Assembly (NCBI GenBank): GCA_038530555.1
Contig: JBCBCN010000003.1
Coordinates: 282,484-346,483, forward strand
DNA length: 64,000 nucleotides
Reading direction: 5' to 3'
Source: HKCCE3408 sp038530555
Lineage (GTDB): Bacteria; Pseudomonadota; Alphaproteobacteria; Rhodobacterales; Rhodobacteraceae
Positions 43,475-50,873 of this stretch are shown one piece after another; the first letter of the stretch is position 1, and each line of letters begins with the position of its first letter. The translations under genes and the position numbers were made by a program. Below the pieces are notes generated by a model, which was given only the letters and a program-made list of their open reading frames with translations, had not been told where the DNA came from and did not search any database.

Positions 43475-44186
43475 ACCTCGCCCATCAGGAGGCAAACTCA
43501 GGCGGCTTCGCGGCGCGGAAGATTTTCGCGCCGCACGCCGCAAAGGTTTTCTAAATTTTTTATGACAGCCGGAAACTCAAAGCCGATCAAAGCGCTATCC
43601 TGGAATTACCAGATTCGATTGGCCGATCCGCGACAAGTCAAGCAAACAACATCGTTGTCCCGTCACCGATCTTACCGCTAATTTCATCGAGCGATTCAAG
43701 AATGTCTGGGGGGACAGCGAAGATGTAATCGGAACGGGTCGAGCGCTGCCTAACGCCTTTTTGGCAAGGCTCTTGCGCGTGTCCGAAACCGGCGGGAGAG
43801 AACGGAACGTAGCGCTGTAGAGGGCGCAAACAAGGCGCGTTCCAAGACCTTCACGCAGACATCTCAAACCGGGTGGGAGCGGGTCGGATCGAGACCCAAA
43901 CATCGCTCAGCTGTCCTTTTGCCAACTGTTGAGGCCGCACGGCGCGCGCTTCGAGCGCCCTCTTTTTGAAGAGGCGTGGAAGTGTGGCGGACCGCTCGGC
44001 CGATCCGTTGGGTCCAGATTGCGGGTCGCTCGTGAGAGACACGTCGTCAGGAGGGTGTGGTGGCCTGCGATATCGTCGAACGCGGCTATGAGTGTGGTTT
44101 AGCGAGTGTTAATCATCGGGGCGGATCTTCGGAATCGGATGCAGCGGGGCGTCCAGGACGGGGATCGTAGGAAAGAACGGAATATT
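43475..44186. other. rpsT-dnaA intergenic region / dnaA leader
   Basis: A 712-base gap with no credible gene. It holds the rpsT terminator (43510-43534) and a second hairpin (CCTCTT at 43959-43964 with AAGAGG at 43969-43974, extended by CGC/GCG). No TTATCCACA-like DnaA boxes were found by eye, so it does not look like the replication origin. It probably carries the dnaA promoter and a long leader. Confidence 0.55.
43510..43534 (+). terminator. Probable terminator after rpsT
   Basis: GCGGCGCG (43510-43517) pairs perfectly with CGCGCCGC (43527-43534). The stem continues through G-T, A-T and A-T pairs to a 3-base loop. T-runs follow after about 15 bases, so it is a strong hairpin with a non-ideal tail. 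Confidence 0.6.
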
Positions 44187-45617
44187 ATGACTAGCGAAAC
44201 TTGGGGACAGGTCCGGAGCGAGTTGCTGAAATCGGTTGGCAAAAATAACTTCGCCGCCTGGATTGAACCGATCACATTCGACGGCTTAGAGGAGCGAACA
44301 GCGCGCTTTTGCGTTCCGACCAATTTCATCGGGTCATGGGTGTCGCAGAATTTCGGCGATCTGATCCTGCGCCACCTGCTGTCGGCCGGTGTCGGCGTCG
44401 ACCGGATCGAGTTCAAGGTAGACCCGACCGTCTCGGGCCAAGCGGTCAACGCCAATGAAGAGCCCAAGCTTGCGGCAGCCGCAGGTGGTGTGTCGGGCGG
44501 TGGCGCTTCCGGTGGCGGCTCGAACTTTGGCTCCGGCGGCGACAAACCCGCTTTGCGCAGCACCACGGCCTCTTACGCCCCCGCATCGACGCTCAACCCC
44601 GCCTATACTTTCGACGCCTTCGTCGTCGGCAAACCCAATGAGCTCGCCCATGCCGCCGCGCGCCGCGTGGCCGAGGGCGACACCGTGTCCTTCAACCCGC
44701 TCTTTCTCTATGGCGGCGTCGGCTTGGGCAAAACGCACCTAATGCACGCCATCGCCCATGAGCTCAGCGCGCGGCGCCCCGAGCTCGATGTGCTCTATCT
44801 CTCGGCCGAGCAATTCATGTACCGCTTCGTCCGCGCCCTGCGCGAGCAGGACACAATCGGCTTCAAAGACATGTTCCGTTCCGTCGACGTCCTCATGGTC
44901 GATGACGTGCAATTCATCGCAGGTAAAAACTCCACGCAGGAGGAGTTCTTCCACACCTTCAACGCGCTCGTGGAGCTCGGCAAACAGATCATCATCTCCG
45001 GCGACAAGGCGCCCGTGGATATGGAAGGCCTCGACAACCGCATCGCCTCGCGCCTGCAATGCGGCCTGGTCGTCGACATCCATCCCACCGATTATGAACT
45101 GCGCCTGGGCATCCTGCAGCAAAAGGTCGAGGCCCAGCGCAAGCAGAACCCCAACGTGGTGATCGCGCCCGGCGTGCTAGAGTTTGTCGCCCACCGTCTC
45201 TCGACCGATGTGCGCACGCTCGAAGGCGCGCTCCTCAGGATCTTCGCCTGGGGTGAGCTGGTCGGCAAAGACATCACGATGGACATGACGCAGGAGGCGC
45301 TGTCAGACCTTCTGCGCTCGGCCGATCGCAAGGTCACCATTGATGAGATCATGCGCAAAACCTGCGAACACTACAACATCCGGCAATCCGACATGGTCGG
45401 GCCCAGCCGGGCGCGCAACATCGCCCGTCCGCGTCAGATGGCGATGTATCTGTGCAAAAAACTGACCCAGCGCTCGCTGCCTGAGATCGGCCGCAAGTTT
45501 GGCAAGCGCGACCACACCACGATCCTGCACGGCGTGCGCCGGATCGAGGAATTGATGGCGATCGACAGCCAGATCGCCGAGGATGCGGAGCTTTTGCGCC
45601 GCATGCTCGAAGCTTAG
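44187..45617 (+). CDS. dnaA: Chromosomal replication initiator DnaA
   Basis: A 476-residue AAA+ initiator. Domain I begins WGQVRSELLKSVGKNNFAAW. A glycine/serine-rich linker (about 95-120) is domain II. The AAA+ core has Walker A GGVGLGKTHL and Walker B VDVLMVDDVQFIAGKN, and the DNA-binding domain IV has RPRQMAMYLCKKLTQRSLPE, then FGKRDHTTILHGVRRI. The ATG at 44187 gives the family N-terminus; the open frame extends 27 codons upstream. It is followed 166 bases later by dnaN. Confidence 0.98.
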   Translation: MTSETWGQVRSELLKSVGKNNFAAWIEPITFDGLEERTARFCVPTNFIGSWVSQNFGDLILRHLLSAGVGVDRIEFKVDPTVSGQAVNANEEPKLAAAAGGVSGGGASGGGSNFGSGGDKPALRSTTASYAPASTLNPAYTFDAFVVGKPNELAHAAARRVAEGDTVSFNPLFLYGGVGLGKTHLMHAIAHELSARRPELDVLYLSAEQFMYRFVRALREQDTIGFKDMFRSVDVLMVDDVQFIAGKNSTQEEFFHTFNALVELGKQIIISGDKAPVDMEGLDNRIASRLQCGLVVDIHPTDYELRLGILQQKVEAQRKQNPNVVIAPGVLEFVAHRLSTDVRTLEGALLRIFAWGELVGKDITMDMTQEALSDLLRSADRKVTIDEIMRKTCEHYNIRQSDMVGPSRARNIARPRQMAMYLCKKLTQRSLPEIGRKFGKRDHTTILHGVRRIEELMAIDSQIAEDAELLRRMLEA

Positions 45618-45679
45618 GTCCCAATCGGGGGTATCGCGTCGCCAAACCCGGTATGACGCTACAATTTGGGACTTGCCAC

Positions 45680-45709
45680 GGGGCGCGGAGCGGATAGGCT
45701 CTGCGCCCC
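45680..45709 (+). terminator. Strong hairpin between dnaA and dnaN
   Basis: GGGGCGCGGAG (45680-45690) pairs with CTCTGCGCCCC (45699-45709), eleven pairs with one G-T, around an 8-base loop. No T-run follows. It may end or attenuate the dnaA transcript, leaving dnaN to its own promoter. Confidence 0.45.
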
Positions 45710-45783
45710 GAGCGTTTGGAGGGATATCGCCCGTCAGGCTCGGAGCTATGCCCATCGCAACCGCCTGATGTCGGAGCCTAGAC

Positions 45784-46902
45784 ATGAAGATCTCCATCGA
45801 GCGCGCCGCCCTTTTGCGCGCCGTGTCGCAAGCGCAATCCGTGGTCGAACGGCGCAACACGATCCCGATCCTCGCCAACGTCCTGATCGAAGCCGATAGC
45901 GGCTCGGTGTCCTTCCGCGCCACCGATCTCGACATCGAAGTGGTCGACAAAACCGGCGCCGAGGTCGAACGCGCGGGCGCTACAACGGTCAACGCCGTGA
46001 CCCTGCACGAGATCGTTCGCAAGCTGCCCGATGGCGCGCTGGTGCAACTCACCGAAGACGCGGCGAGCCAGCGCCTGACCGTCGAAGCCGGACGCTCGCA
46101 TTTCTCGCTCGCCACCCTGCCGCGCGAAGACTTTCCCGTGATGACCAGCAGTGACTATCCGGCGAACTTCTCGGCCTCCGCCCCGGCGCTGCGGCGCCTC
46201 TTCGACAAATCGAAATTCGCCATCTCGACAGAAGAGACGCGCTATTACCTCAACGGCGTCTATTTCCACGTGGCCGAGGGTGCGACGGGCCCCGCGCTCC
46301 GCGCCGTGGCCACAGACGGCCACCGCCTCGCCCGGATCGACGACACGCTGCCCGACGGCGCTGAGACGATGCCCGGCGTGATCGTGCCGCGCAAAACCGT
46401 GGGAGAGCTTCGCAAACTTCTCGACGATGACGAGGCCGTGATTGCCGTGTCGGTGTCCGAGACCAAGATCCGCTTCGCCACGCCCGAGATCACCCTGACC
46501 TCCAAGGTCATCGATGGCACCTTCCCGGACTATGCCCGCGTCATCCCCGACGGCAATACCCGCCGGCTCGAGGTCGATGCCAGTGATTTCGCCAAGGCCG
46601 TCGACCGGGTCGCCACCGTCAGCTCGGAACGCTCCCGCGCGGTCAAACTTCAGCTCGACGAAGACCGTCTCATCCTGTCGGTCAACGCGCCCGATAGCGG
46701 CAATGCCGAGGAAGAAATCGCAGTGGCTTACGGCGACGAAAAGCTCGAAATTGGTTTCAACGCCAAATACTTGCTGGAAATCGCCAGCCAGGTTGACCGC
46801 GAAAACGCCGTGTTTCTCTTCAACTCCTCCGGCGATCCTACGTTGATGCGTGAAGGCGACGATCAAAGCGCCGTCTACGTCGTCATGCCGATGCGCGTGT
46901 GA
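45784..46902 (+). CDS. dnaN: DNA polymerase III beta subunit (sliding clamp)
   Basis: A 372-residue clamp of standard length. It begins MKISIERAALLRAVSQAQSV, then VERRNTIPILANVLIEADSG, and ends TLMREGDDQSAVYVVMPMRV. Middle motifs ALRAVATDGHRLAR and LTSKVIDGTFPDYARVIP are typical. The ring holds the polymerase on DNA and recruits repair factors. recF begins 44 bases later. Confidence 0.98.
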   Translation: MKISIERAALLRAVSQAQSVVERRNTIPILANVLIEADSGSVSFRATDLDIEVVDKTGAEVERAGATTVNAVTLHEIVRKLPDGALVQLTEDAASQRLTVEAGRSHFSLATLPREDFPVMTSSDYPANFSASAPALRRLFDKSKFAISTEETRYYLNGVYFHVAEGATGPALRAVATDGHRLARIDDTLPDGAETMPGVIVPRKTVGELRKLLDDDEAVIAVSVSETKIRFATPEITLTSKVIDGTFPDYARVIPDGNTRRLEVDASDFAKAVDRVATVSSERSRAVKLQLDEDRLILSVNAPDSGNAEEEIAVAYGDEKLEIGFNAKYLLEIASQVDRENAVFLFNSSGDPTLMREGDDQSAVYVVMPMRV

Positions 46903-46945
46903 CACCCGGTCCGGGGCCCGTCGCGCGCCGCTTTTCTCCATCGCC

Positions 46946-48052
46946 ATGACCCCACCGGCCGCCCATATCGCAACGCTGGCCCTGTCGCATTTCCGCTCGC
47001 ATAAGCGGGTGCAACTGGCCCTCGATGGCCGCCCCGTGGCGCTTTGGGGGGCTAATGGCGCTGGCAAGACCAACATCCTGGAGGCCGTCTCGCTCCTCTC
47101 GCCGGGCCGGGGCTTGCGCCGCGCCGCCGCCGAGGAGATCGCCCGCAAGCCCGAGGCCATCGGCTGGAAGATCGCCGCCGAGCTTTCCGGACCCCAACCC
47201 CATGAAATCGAGATGAGCTTTGAGCCCGGCAGCGGCACACGTCAGCTCAGGATCGACGACAAAACCGCGCCGCAGCTTCGCCTCAGCCAGCTTTGCCGCA
47301 TCGTCTGGCTTGTGCCCGCCCAAGACCGGCTCTGGATCGAAGGCGCCGAGGGCCGCCGCCGCTTTCTCGACCGCGTCACCATGAGCTTTTTCCCCGAACA
47401 CGGCCCGGCCACGCTGAGCTATGAAAAGGCCATGCGAGAGCGTAACCGCCTGATCAAAGAAGGCCATCTCGACCCCACCTGGTTCACCGCGCTCGAGGGG
47501 CAGATGGCCGAGGCCGCCGCCGCGATCACCGCGCACCGCCACGCCGCTATAAACGCGCTCCGCGAGGCCCAGGCAAACGCGAGCAGCGCCTTTCCCGCCG
47601 CCGATCTCAGCCTGTCCGAGGCCGCTGAAATCAGCGGTGGCACGGACACCTTCGCCACCGCCTTCGCCGAGAACCGACCGCGCGACATCGCTGCCGGGCG
47701 GGCCCTCATCGGCCCGCACCGAACGGACCTCATCGGCCGCTATGCCGCCAAAGACATGGCCGCCGATCAATGCTCCACCGGAGAGCAAAAGGCCCTGTTG
47801 ATCTCGCTCATCTTGGCCAATGCCGCGGCACTCAAGGCGCAGATCGGCACAGCACCCCTGGTTCTTCTAGACGAAGTCGCCGCCCATCTCGATGCCGACC
47901 GCCGCGCCGCGCTTTTCAATGAGATCTGCGCGCTCGGCGGTCAGGCCTGGATGACCGGCACGGGCCCCGAGCTCTTCGCTGAGCTTGGCCCCCGCGCCCA
48001 AGGCTTCTCGCTCGAGGTCCAAGGAGAGCAGACCGAGATCGTGCCTCAATGA
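46946..48052 (+). CDS. recF: DNA replication and repair protein RecF
   Basis: A 368-residue SMC-like ATPase that helps load RecA at gaps. It has LALSHFRSHKRVQLALDGRP, Walker A WGANGAGKTNILEAVSLLSP, the signature region STGEQKALLISLILANAAAL and Walker B PLVLLDEVAAHLDADRRAAL. The ATG at 46946 gives the correct N-terminus; earlier codons overlap dnaN in another frame. It overlaps the LysE gene by 4 bases. Confidence 0.96.
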   Translation: MTPPAAHIATLALSHFRSHKRVQLALDGRPVALWGANGAGKTNILEAVSLLSPGRGLRRAAAEEIARKPEAIGWKIAAELSGPQPHEIEMSFEPGSGTRQLRIDDKTAPQLRLSQLCRIVWLVPAQDRLWIEGAEGRRRFLDRVTMSFFPEHGPATLSYEKAMRERNRLIKEGHLDPTWFTALEGQMAEAAAAITAHRHAAINALREAQANASSAFPAADLSLSEAAEISGGTDTFATAFAENRPRDIAAGRALIGPHRTDLIGRYAAKDMAADQCSTGEQKALLISLILANAAALKAQIGTAPLVLLDEVAAHLDADRRAALFNEICALGGQAWMTGTGPELFAELGPRAQGFSLEVQGEQTEIVPQ

Positions 48053-48669
48053 GTCTCACCGCCGGCCAAATCGCGCTCTATGCCACCGCGCTTTTCGTGC
48101 TGTTCCTGACACCCGGTCCGGTCTGGCTGGCGCTCGCGGCGCGCACCCTGGCGCATGGGTTTCGCGCGGCCTTCCCGCTGATGCTCGGCGTGGCCATCGG
48201 GGACACCGCCTGGTCGATCCTCGCCGTCCTCGGTCTGGCCTGGATCGTCGAGCAATATGCTTGGATCACAGACGTCCTCCGCTGGCTCGCCGTCATCGTC
48301 TTCGCCGCCATGGGCCTTCTGCTGATCCGCCACGCCGACGCGCCCATCGACGCCGACAGCCGCCTCAACCGCCCCGGCGCATGGGCCGGGTTCCTCGCCG
48401 GGCTCGCCGCGATCCTCGCCAATCCCAAGGCCGTGCTCTTCTACATGGGCATGCTGCCGGGCTTCTTCGATCTCAGCGCCATCACCCCCACCGATGTCGT
48501 GGTCATCGGCGCCGTCTCAATGGCCGTGCCGCTCGTGGGCAACACGCTCTTCGCCGCCTTCATCGACCGCGCCCGGCGGCTCATCGCGTCCCCCGGCGCG
48601 CTCAAACGGACCAATCAGATCGCGGGCGGACTGCTGGTCCTGGTGGCTGTGGTGATCGCGCTCACTTAG
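48049..48669 (+). CDS. LysE/RhtB family amino-acid exporter
   Basis: A 206-residue inner-membrane protein with about six hydrophobic segments. The family signatures are the N-terminal LFLTPGPVWLALAARTLAHG, then FRAAFPLMLGVAIGDTAW, and the central GAWAGFLAGLAAILANPKAV, then LFYMGMLPGFFD. LysE/RhtB proteins export amino acids or similar small molecules; the substrate is not predictable. It overlaps recF by 4 bases and converges on the bactofilin-like gene with an 8-base overlap. Confidence 0.9.
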   Translation: MSLTAGQIALYATALFVLFLTPGPVWLALAARTLAHGFRAAFPLMLGVAIGDTAWSILAVLGLAWIVEQYAWITDVLRWLAVIVFAAMGLLLIRHADAPIDADSRLNRPGAWAGFLAGLAAILANPKAVLFYMGMLPGFFDLSAITPTDVVVIGAVSMAVPLVGNTLFAAFIDRARRLIASPGALKRTNQIAGGLLVLVAVVIALT

Positions 48670-49324
48670 AGGCGGCGGGCTCGGGCCGAAACGGCAGCTC
48701 CCCGCGATGCAACGCGCCCAAAAACGCGCCTGAGCGCTGCCAAAGCGGCCCCTCCGAGAACCCATAGGCGGCGTAGGACGCCTCCGCATCGGCCTCTGGC
48801 AGCATCCGCTCGGCCCGGTGGTCGCGAAACCCGCGCGGCAGGGCATAGCCGTCGCCAAAGCGCATCTCCGCCCCGCCCTGCACCTCCAGCCATGTGTCCT
48901 GGCCATGGTAGAAATGCACCCGCGCCCGACCCATGACCGAGGCGCAGGCATTCTCGAACGAGTTCACGAACACATCATGCACCACCAGATCACCGCCCAC
49001 CAAAACCGCCCCCGCCCAGGAGTTGATCAGCCGGTCGCAAGTCAGATTGCCCGTGACGACAAGGACCGAGGCGATATCCTCACCCTTTGCGGGCAGATCA
49101 TGCATGTTGATGTCCCCCTCGACCCGCAAATCGCCCTCGACCAGCACAAGCCGATGCCCCGCAGGCGGCATATCATATTCCGGCCCATTCACAGGCTGAC
49201 TAAGCGCCCGCCCCTTAGCGTCGACCGGCAAAGGCTTGTAGACCCCCGCCAACCGAACTGCGAGCGGCTTGGGCAACAAAGCCACGCGCTGCTCATAGGC
49301 GGGAACGTCGATACTGCGAAACAT
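48662..49324 (-). CDS. Bactofilin-like / polymer-forming beta-helix protein, function unknown
   Basis: A 220-residue protein. Its central part shows short regularly spaced beta turns (LVLVEGDLRVEGDINMHDLP, VLVVTGNLTCDRLIN, AVLVGGDLVVHDVFVNSFE, ASVMGRARVHFYHGQDTWLE), the look of a right-handed beta-helix such as in bactofilins and polymer-forming cytoskeletal proteins. No signal peptide or membrane segment is seen. The ATG at 49324 (MFRSIDVPAYEQRV) is preferred; upstream in-frame codons give an unlikely sequence. The function is unknown. Confidence 0.7.
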   Translation of the reverse strand: MFRSIDVPAYEQRVALLPKPLAVRLAGVYKPLPVDAKGRALSQPVNGPEYDMPPAGHRLVLVEGDLRVEGDINMHDLPAKGEDIASVLVVTGNLTCDRLINSWAGAVLVGGDLVVHDVFVNSFENACASVMGRARVHFYHGQDTWLEVQGGAEMRFGDGYALPRGFRDHRAERMLPEADAEASYAAYGFSEGPLWQRSGAFLGALHRGELPFRPEPAASK

Positions 49325-49480
49325 AGCTGGACCTCGGGTGGCTTGGGGGAGAGGTAGCGCGGGAGTGAGCGTTGGCAGCCCTTGCCAGCGACACGTGGTT
49401 TGCATCTTAGCGCCGTCATCCGAAGACTGGGCCGACATAGAAAGCAATGATCAACTGTGGTACTATTCAGATGAAAAGCG

Positions 49481-49960
49481 TTGCAGACTAAACTATCGGG
49501 GAAGTCCAATCACTTGATAAACCGGTTTAAAAGAATTCGACTTTTCTTGGGAACTACGAGAGCGGTACGCACTGGCAACGATGCATTTGTGGCAGCCCGG
49601 ATGGAAAAGGTACTTGCGCTAACGCCAAGCCACCTGGCGGCTATCGTGCTTTTAGCAGACGCCTACCTGAACATGGGCAAATTTGAAAAAGCTAGGCTTG
49701 CTTTGAAATCGGCCAAGGAAGTTCTGGCCGAGGACACCAAACTTAGAACACCAGACAAGCAGTTCATGAAAGCCTATACCGATTATCGCGCGATTGAGTT
49801 GCGGAGAATAATTCTCGGTAAGCCCATCCCAGGGGGTCTGCGACTCATTGATCAAATAAATGCACTGCCCCGATGGTGGCCCTGGCGGTATTGGTTTTGG
49901 ATTTACCCGATACAACACTTGCAAATCCCGCCCGGAAGAAACGCGAAGCGCGCCGGGTGA
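49481..49960 (+). CDS. Small TPR-like protein, function unknown
   Basis: A 159-residue protein. Residues about 33-75 (AARMEKVLALTPSHLAAIVL, then LADAYLNMGKFEKARLALKS) form one or two tetratricopeptide-type helical hairpins. The C-terminus is tryptophan-rich (WWPWRYWFWIYPI). The start is uncertain: TTG at 49481 gives the longest product. The gene stands alone in A/T-richer DNA between the bactofilin-like gene and an orphan gene. It may be a recently gained or decaying accessory gene. Confidence 0.5.
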   Translation: MQTKLSGKSNHLINRFKRIRLFLGTTRAVRTGNDAFVAARMEKVLALTPSHLAAIVLLADAYLNMGKFEKARLALKSAKEVLAEDTKLRTPDKQFMKAYTDYRAIELRRIILGKPIPGGLRLIDQINALPRWWPWRYWFWIYPIQHLQIPPGRNAKRAG

Positions 49961-50010
49961 GAGTGAATTAGTTGAACAACTTCCCACCGCAGTTCGGTTT
50001 TGCCGGGATA

Positions 50011-50667
50011 TTATGTCAGCACTTTCCGAGGTTTGCTCGAAACACGGCCGGTTTTAATGAGCTCATGCGCGACGTCTGACTGCTTGAGCTGATCATAAAA
50101 GCGCGTGAGGCTTTGGATGAAATGATCATGATCAAGTAGGCTAATCGCTTGATTAAATTCATCATCCAATTCAAGTGTTCGGTTTATCCAGGCTTTTATA
50201 CTTAGGAATATCTTAGGGCGATGTCCGCCGCTCGGAAGCTCATCAAGGGTGGCCTGCAAAGCGTTTTTCGGCTCCGCCATTTCAAGTACTTTTCCAAGTA
50301 CGCGCCATTCGACATGGGCGCTTAACCTGGTAAAGTTATCTCTATTCAAAGAATTTGGCTCGAATATCAATTTTGGTTCGCCAAAATTGATGAATGACCA
50401 CATCCTTGTTCGAGTTGGCTGTTCAAAGGCGCGGAAAGGAAGATTGCGACCCGCAGAATAAAGTCTTTGTACAGTTTCCCAGTAGACCTGGGGAACTGTG
50501 TGAATTTCCACGCTTCCATCTGGAAAGTCTCGGTGGAACAGAGCGATGGCGCCTTGAATTTCCTCTGATATCGTAAAAATACCAAGACCTCGCCGTCTAC
50601 GTGATAATCCGTGCGTTTTGAGAATGTCCATGCAACGCTCATAGACTTCTTTCGTAAACGGTTTCAT
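50011..50667 (-). CDS. Orphan protein of unknown function
   Basis: A 218-residue soluble protein. No signal peptide, membrane segment or recognised motif was found. The N-terminus is basic (ILKTHGLSRRRRGLGIFTIS), the middle is mixed alpha/beta, and the C-terminus is helical (DDEFNQAISLLDHDHFIQSL). Codon use and base composition are more A/T-rich than in flanking recF and gyrB, which suggests gain by transfer. It converges on the TPR-like gene. Confidence 0.6.
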   Translation of the reverse strand: MKPFTKEVYERCMDILKTHGLSRRRRGLGIFTISEEIQGAIALFHRDFPDGSVEIHTVPQVYWETVQRLYSAGRNLPFRAFEQPTRTRMWSFINFGEPKLIFEPNSLNRDNFTRLSAHVEWRVLGKVLEMAEPKNALQATLDELPSGGHRPKIFLSIKAWINRTLELDDEFNQAISLLDHDHFIQSLTRFYDQLKQSDVAHELIKTGRVSSKPRKVLT

Positions 50668-50816
50668 CCAAAGCCTCTCAGCGGACGCAGTGTCGCTATG
50701 GTCAGCAGATCAGGTGAGCATGAAGCAGACCGAGAACCTGCGCTAGAGGTTGATTAGCGAAAAGCCCCCCCTGGTAACCACCCCTTCCGCGAACCACCAA
50801 ATCTTGTGCCTAAGGC

Positions 50817-50845
50817 GTGACAATCCCCGGCAAATCTCCTATAAA
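50817..50845 (+). promoter_or_regulatory. Probable sigma-70 type promoter of gyrB
   Basis: GTGACA at 50817-50822 and TATAAA at 50840-50845 are separated by 17 bases, close to the TTGACA-N17-TATAAT consensus. Transcription would start near 50852, about 20 bases before the gyrB ATG, with AAAGGA as ribosome site between. Confidence 0.55.
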
Positions 50846-50873
50846 TCCACAGAGATTTCCCAAAGGATCGGGC

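Noticed and set aside
43475..44186. Replication origin in the rpsT-dnaA gap
   Set aside because: No cluster of TTATCCACA-like boxes or an A/T-rich unwinding region was seen.
45778..47238. 486-codon open frame antisense to dnaN and recF
   Set aside because: Same shadow effect of G+C-rich codon usage; both sense genes are certain.
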